From contig JAZARR010000112.1 of the NCBI GenBank assembly GCA_037389465.1, positions 1 to 64,000 of the forward strand: DNA of 64,000 nt, in the 5' to 3' direction. The first letter of the stretch is position 1. Every line of letters starts with the position of its first letter. Positions 62,000 through 64,000 of this stretch are shown piece after piece. The notes below the pieces were generated by a model that was not told where the DNA came from, ran no database searches, and saw only the letters and a program-made list of their open reading frames with translations. The position numbers were made by a program, and so were the translations under genes. The stretch is from Baylisascaris procyonis. Taxonomy: Eukaryota > Nematoda > Chromadorea > Rhabditida > Ascarididae.

Positions 62000-64000
62000 T
62001 TCATTGCCTCATCACATCATCAAGATGTATGACGGTTCTTCTCGGTGAAATATTTGATGGGTGGGTGATGTTTGTTTGAGAAATAACCCATCTTATGAGG
62101 TGCTGTTGCGTGATGCTATACTGCGTGCCTCACTTGCATTTAATTGTGAATTGCAGCGATAAAATTTGCACGTTGTTGGCTGACGTTTAATGCACTCATT
62201 GTTGTCAAAAGAAATATTCTTAGTGCAAATTCCACTCCCTTAAGTGCTGATGCATTGAATTACTGAAAGAAGGGCAAAGATGTGTCACCATCTAATCTTT
62301 AATCATCGCAATCTTTCGTGCCATAATCTTTAATCTTTCATGGCATTCTTCAACAATCGTTGATAAATGTAGTGCTGCTTATATCGCTAATTGCAATGCA
62401 TTCTCTGATATTACATACGGCAAATTTGCATATAACTTCTGAGATTCTGCAAATCACTCAGCATCGCATCAATAGCAAACCAAGAGGGCCGACGCGAACA
62501 AGGAGGTTGCTAATTCGAACTATTTTCGAATCCCAAAACAGCGAATGACAGTCTTTTTTGCATCCAAGAAAAAATTTCACGATTCTTGCGGAAATTTTGC
62601 AAAGAATCTGTGAAACTTATGATGTACACAAGATTCCTTAGATTGTTATACATAGGTACAGAAACATATGGATGACATTAAAAGAAGAAACTCAAATGGC
62701 GAAATATTTTCAGCATTTTGAAAGCCTTGGCAAATTTACGGATTAACAGCCTTCTGTCCTCTCCATCCCTTTCATCCTTCCCCACTCCAATCTAACGAAG
62801 CCTTCTTGCATCCACGACTACGATTGTGGGCTGTAATTTACGTGCAAAAACGGAAAAACTAAGCGAATACAATGTGGAGGAAAGGAATTATTTGAACGTT
62901 TGTGATAGATGGACTATGAGAGCGTGTTAGTTGCTAGCTATTTACAGCAGCTGTGTTCACAGAGTGAAGCGAGTTTAACAATTCACTTTTCTGTGTTAGA
63001 GAATTGCGTCAACTAATCCTATCGCCTTATATTCATATTTTTTTTCGATTGCGAACCTTTTCTCGATGTATTTCATTGAAATTTTTTATTTATTAAAATC
63101 TTTTCTTTGATTTCTTGGAATGCTTCGTTTTTTTGAATTTGAATTTGAAATTTCAAGTGTCGGTCGGTATTCATTCCTGTGCAGTGAGCATTTTTAGAAA
63201 CGACCCACATTGTTTAACGTTTTAAACATGAAGCATCATCTTATGTTTTGTCATAGTCATGGGCAAATAGTTCTTTAATATTTTATTTCCCACTTATCAA
63301 CAATATTAAAATTTTCTATAAAAGTTTCATCAGTAATTTTTGCACCTAACATCTCATTATTTGAATCCTCATTTGAACATAATAATTTCGGTTCTCATCA
63401 GTAAGCTTCATAAAATAAGGTAAATATTTTTATTTTTTGAAAACCGGATGTCTATTCCAATGTGATGATAAGAGGTATAAATTTTGCATGACAACGATGA
63501 GGTTTGTTTTTATTATTTAACTCAAAAACACCTATAAGCAGCTATTGCGCTATACGGATTTTGTTCTTGTCATTTCCGCCTGCAACGAAAAAAAAAGACT
63601 TTCACTTTGAATTAAGTGCTATGTATTTGTTGTGACTAAAGAGCGTTAAATGAGCGATGCGAAAGCGCTCAAAAAAAAATGCTAAACGGCGAGTGGAAAC
63701 TTTGTCGCTTGGTGGGATAGGAATCAGAGAGTTTTCTACTCGCTTAGTGAAGTAATGCAGCATTTGCGGAACGAAACGATGTCAGATTGAAGCAAAATTA
63801 TATTTTATATTTATAGAGGGCAAAAATGATAGTCCTTTTTTTAAAATATAGTCTTTTTCCATTTATAGAGGGCAAAAATGCGATAGTTAAAACTATATTG
63901 CATTTTTACGTTTGTTTTTTTACATAATCGTAGTATTGAGACAATGATGACTTTTAGCAAATGTGAGGTATTAAACATAACCAATAACTGATTGTTACTG
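62000..64000. other. No supportable gene; 20-bp direct repeat at 63809/63861
   Basis: ATTTATAGAGGGCAAAAATG occurs at 63809 and again at 63861 (52-bp spacing). Otherwise the region is AT-rich with short frames. An acceptor CCCTTCTTTCAG on the minus strand at about 62264 opens only short frames. Confidence 0.45.

Overview
The window looks like AT-rich nuclear DNA of a nematode. The supporting signs are spliced genes, introns ending in TTTCAG or TTTTAG, donors of the GTAAG/GTGAG type, AATAAA signals, low gene density with introns up to about 2.2 kb, microsatellites, and broken non-LTR retroelements. The species cannot be read from the sequence. The spacing would fit a parasitic nematode with a medium to large genome, but that is inference. 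There are no operons, CRISPR arrays, rRNAs or tRNAs that I can support.

Two genes can be assembled with confidence. On the minus strand, 4467 down to 471, is a complete four-exon PRL-type (PTP4A) prenylated phosphatase of 186 residues ending in the CAAX box CCIM. On the plus strand, 35634-42415, ten phase-compatible exons encode a pancreatic-lipase-family protein with an intact Ser-Asp-His triad, a diverged C-terminal half and a final transmembrane segment. Its 5' exon(s) were not found.

Between and beyond these lie weaker gene fragments, judged on open frame, splice sites, phase and composition: minus-strand exons at 13229-13038, 25317-25145 and 27683-27272; a minus-strand start exon resembling Mpv17/PMP22-family proteins at 35119-34996; a chain of minus-strand exons at 34913-33108; a plus-strand 3' gene end at 47359-48147 with a poly(A) signal; a 29-codon membrane micro-ORF at 51107; an exon at 57889-58009; and the 3' end of a minus-strand gene at 59358 with possible upstream exons up to 61955.

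Mobile DNA includes a decayed LINE reverse transcriptase (minus, about 11360-10030, with the AKAFD and FVDD boxes readable but broken by stops and frameshifts), a fragment resembling a retroelement integrase tail (29118-28816) and a short hammerhead-like motif (16528-16552, minus) of the kind found in Penelope-like elements. Several short perfect tandem duplications and hairpins are also present. About two thirds of the window shows no supportable gene. I found no convincing new multi-gene system. The most interesting leads are the membrane-anchored lipase, the micro-ORF and the hammerhead-like motif.
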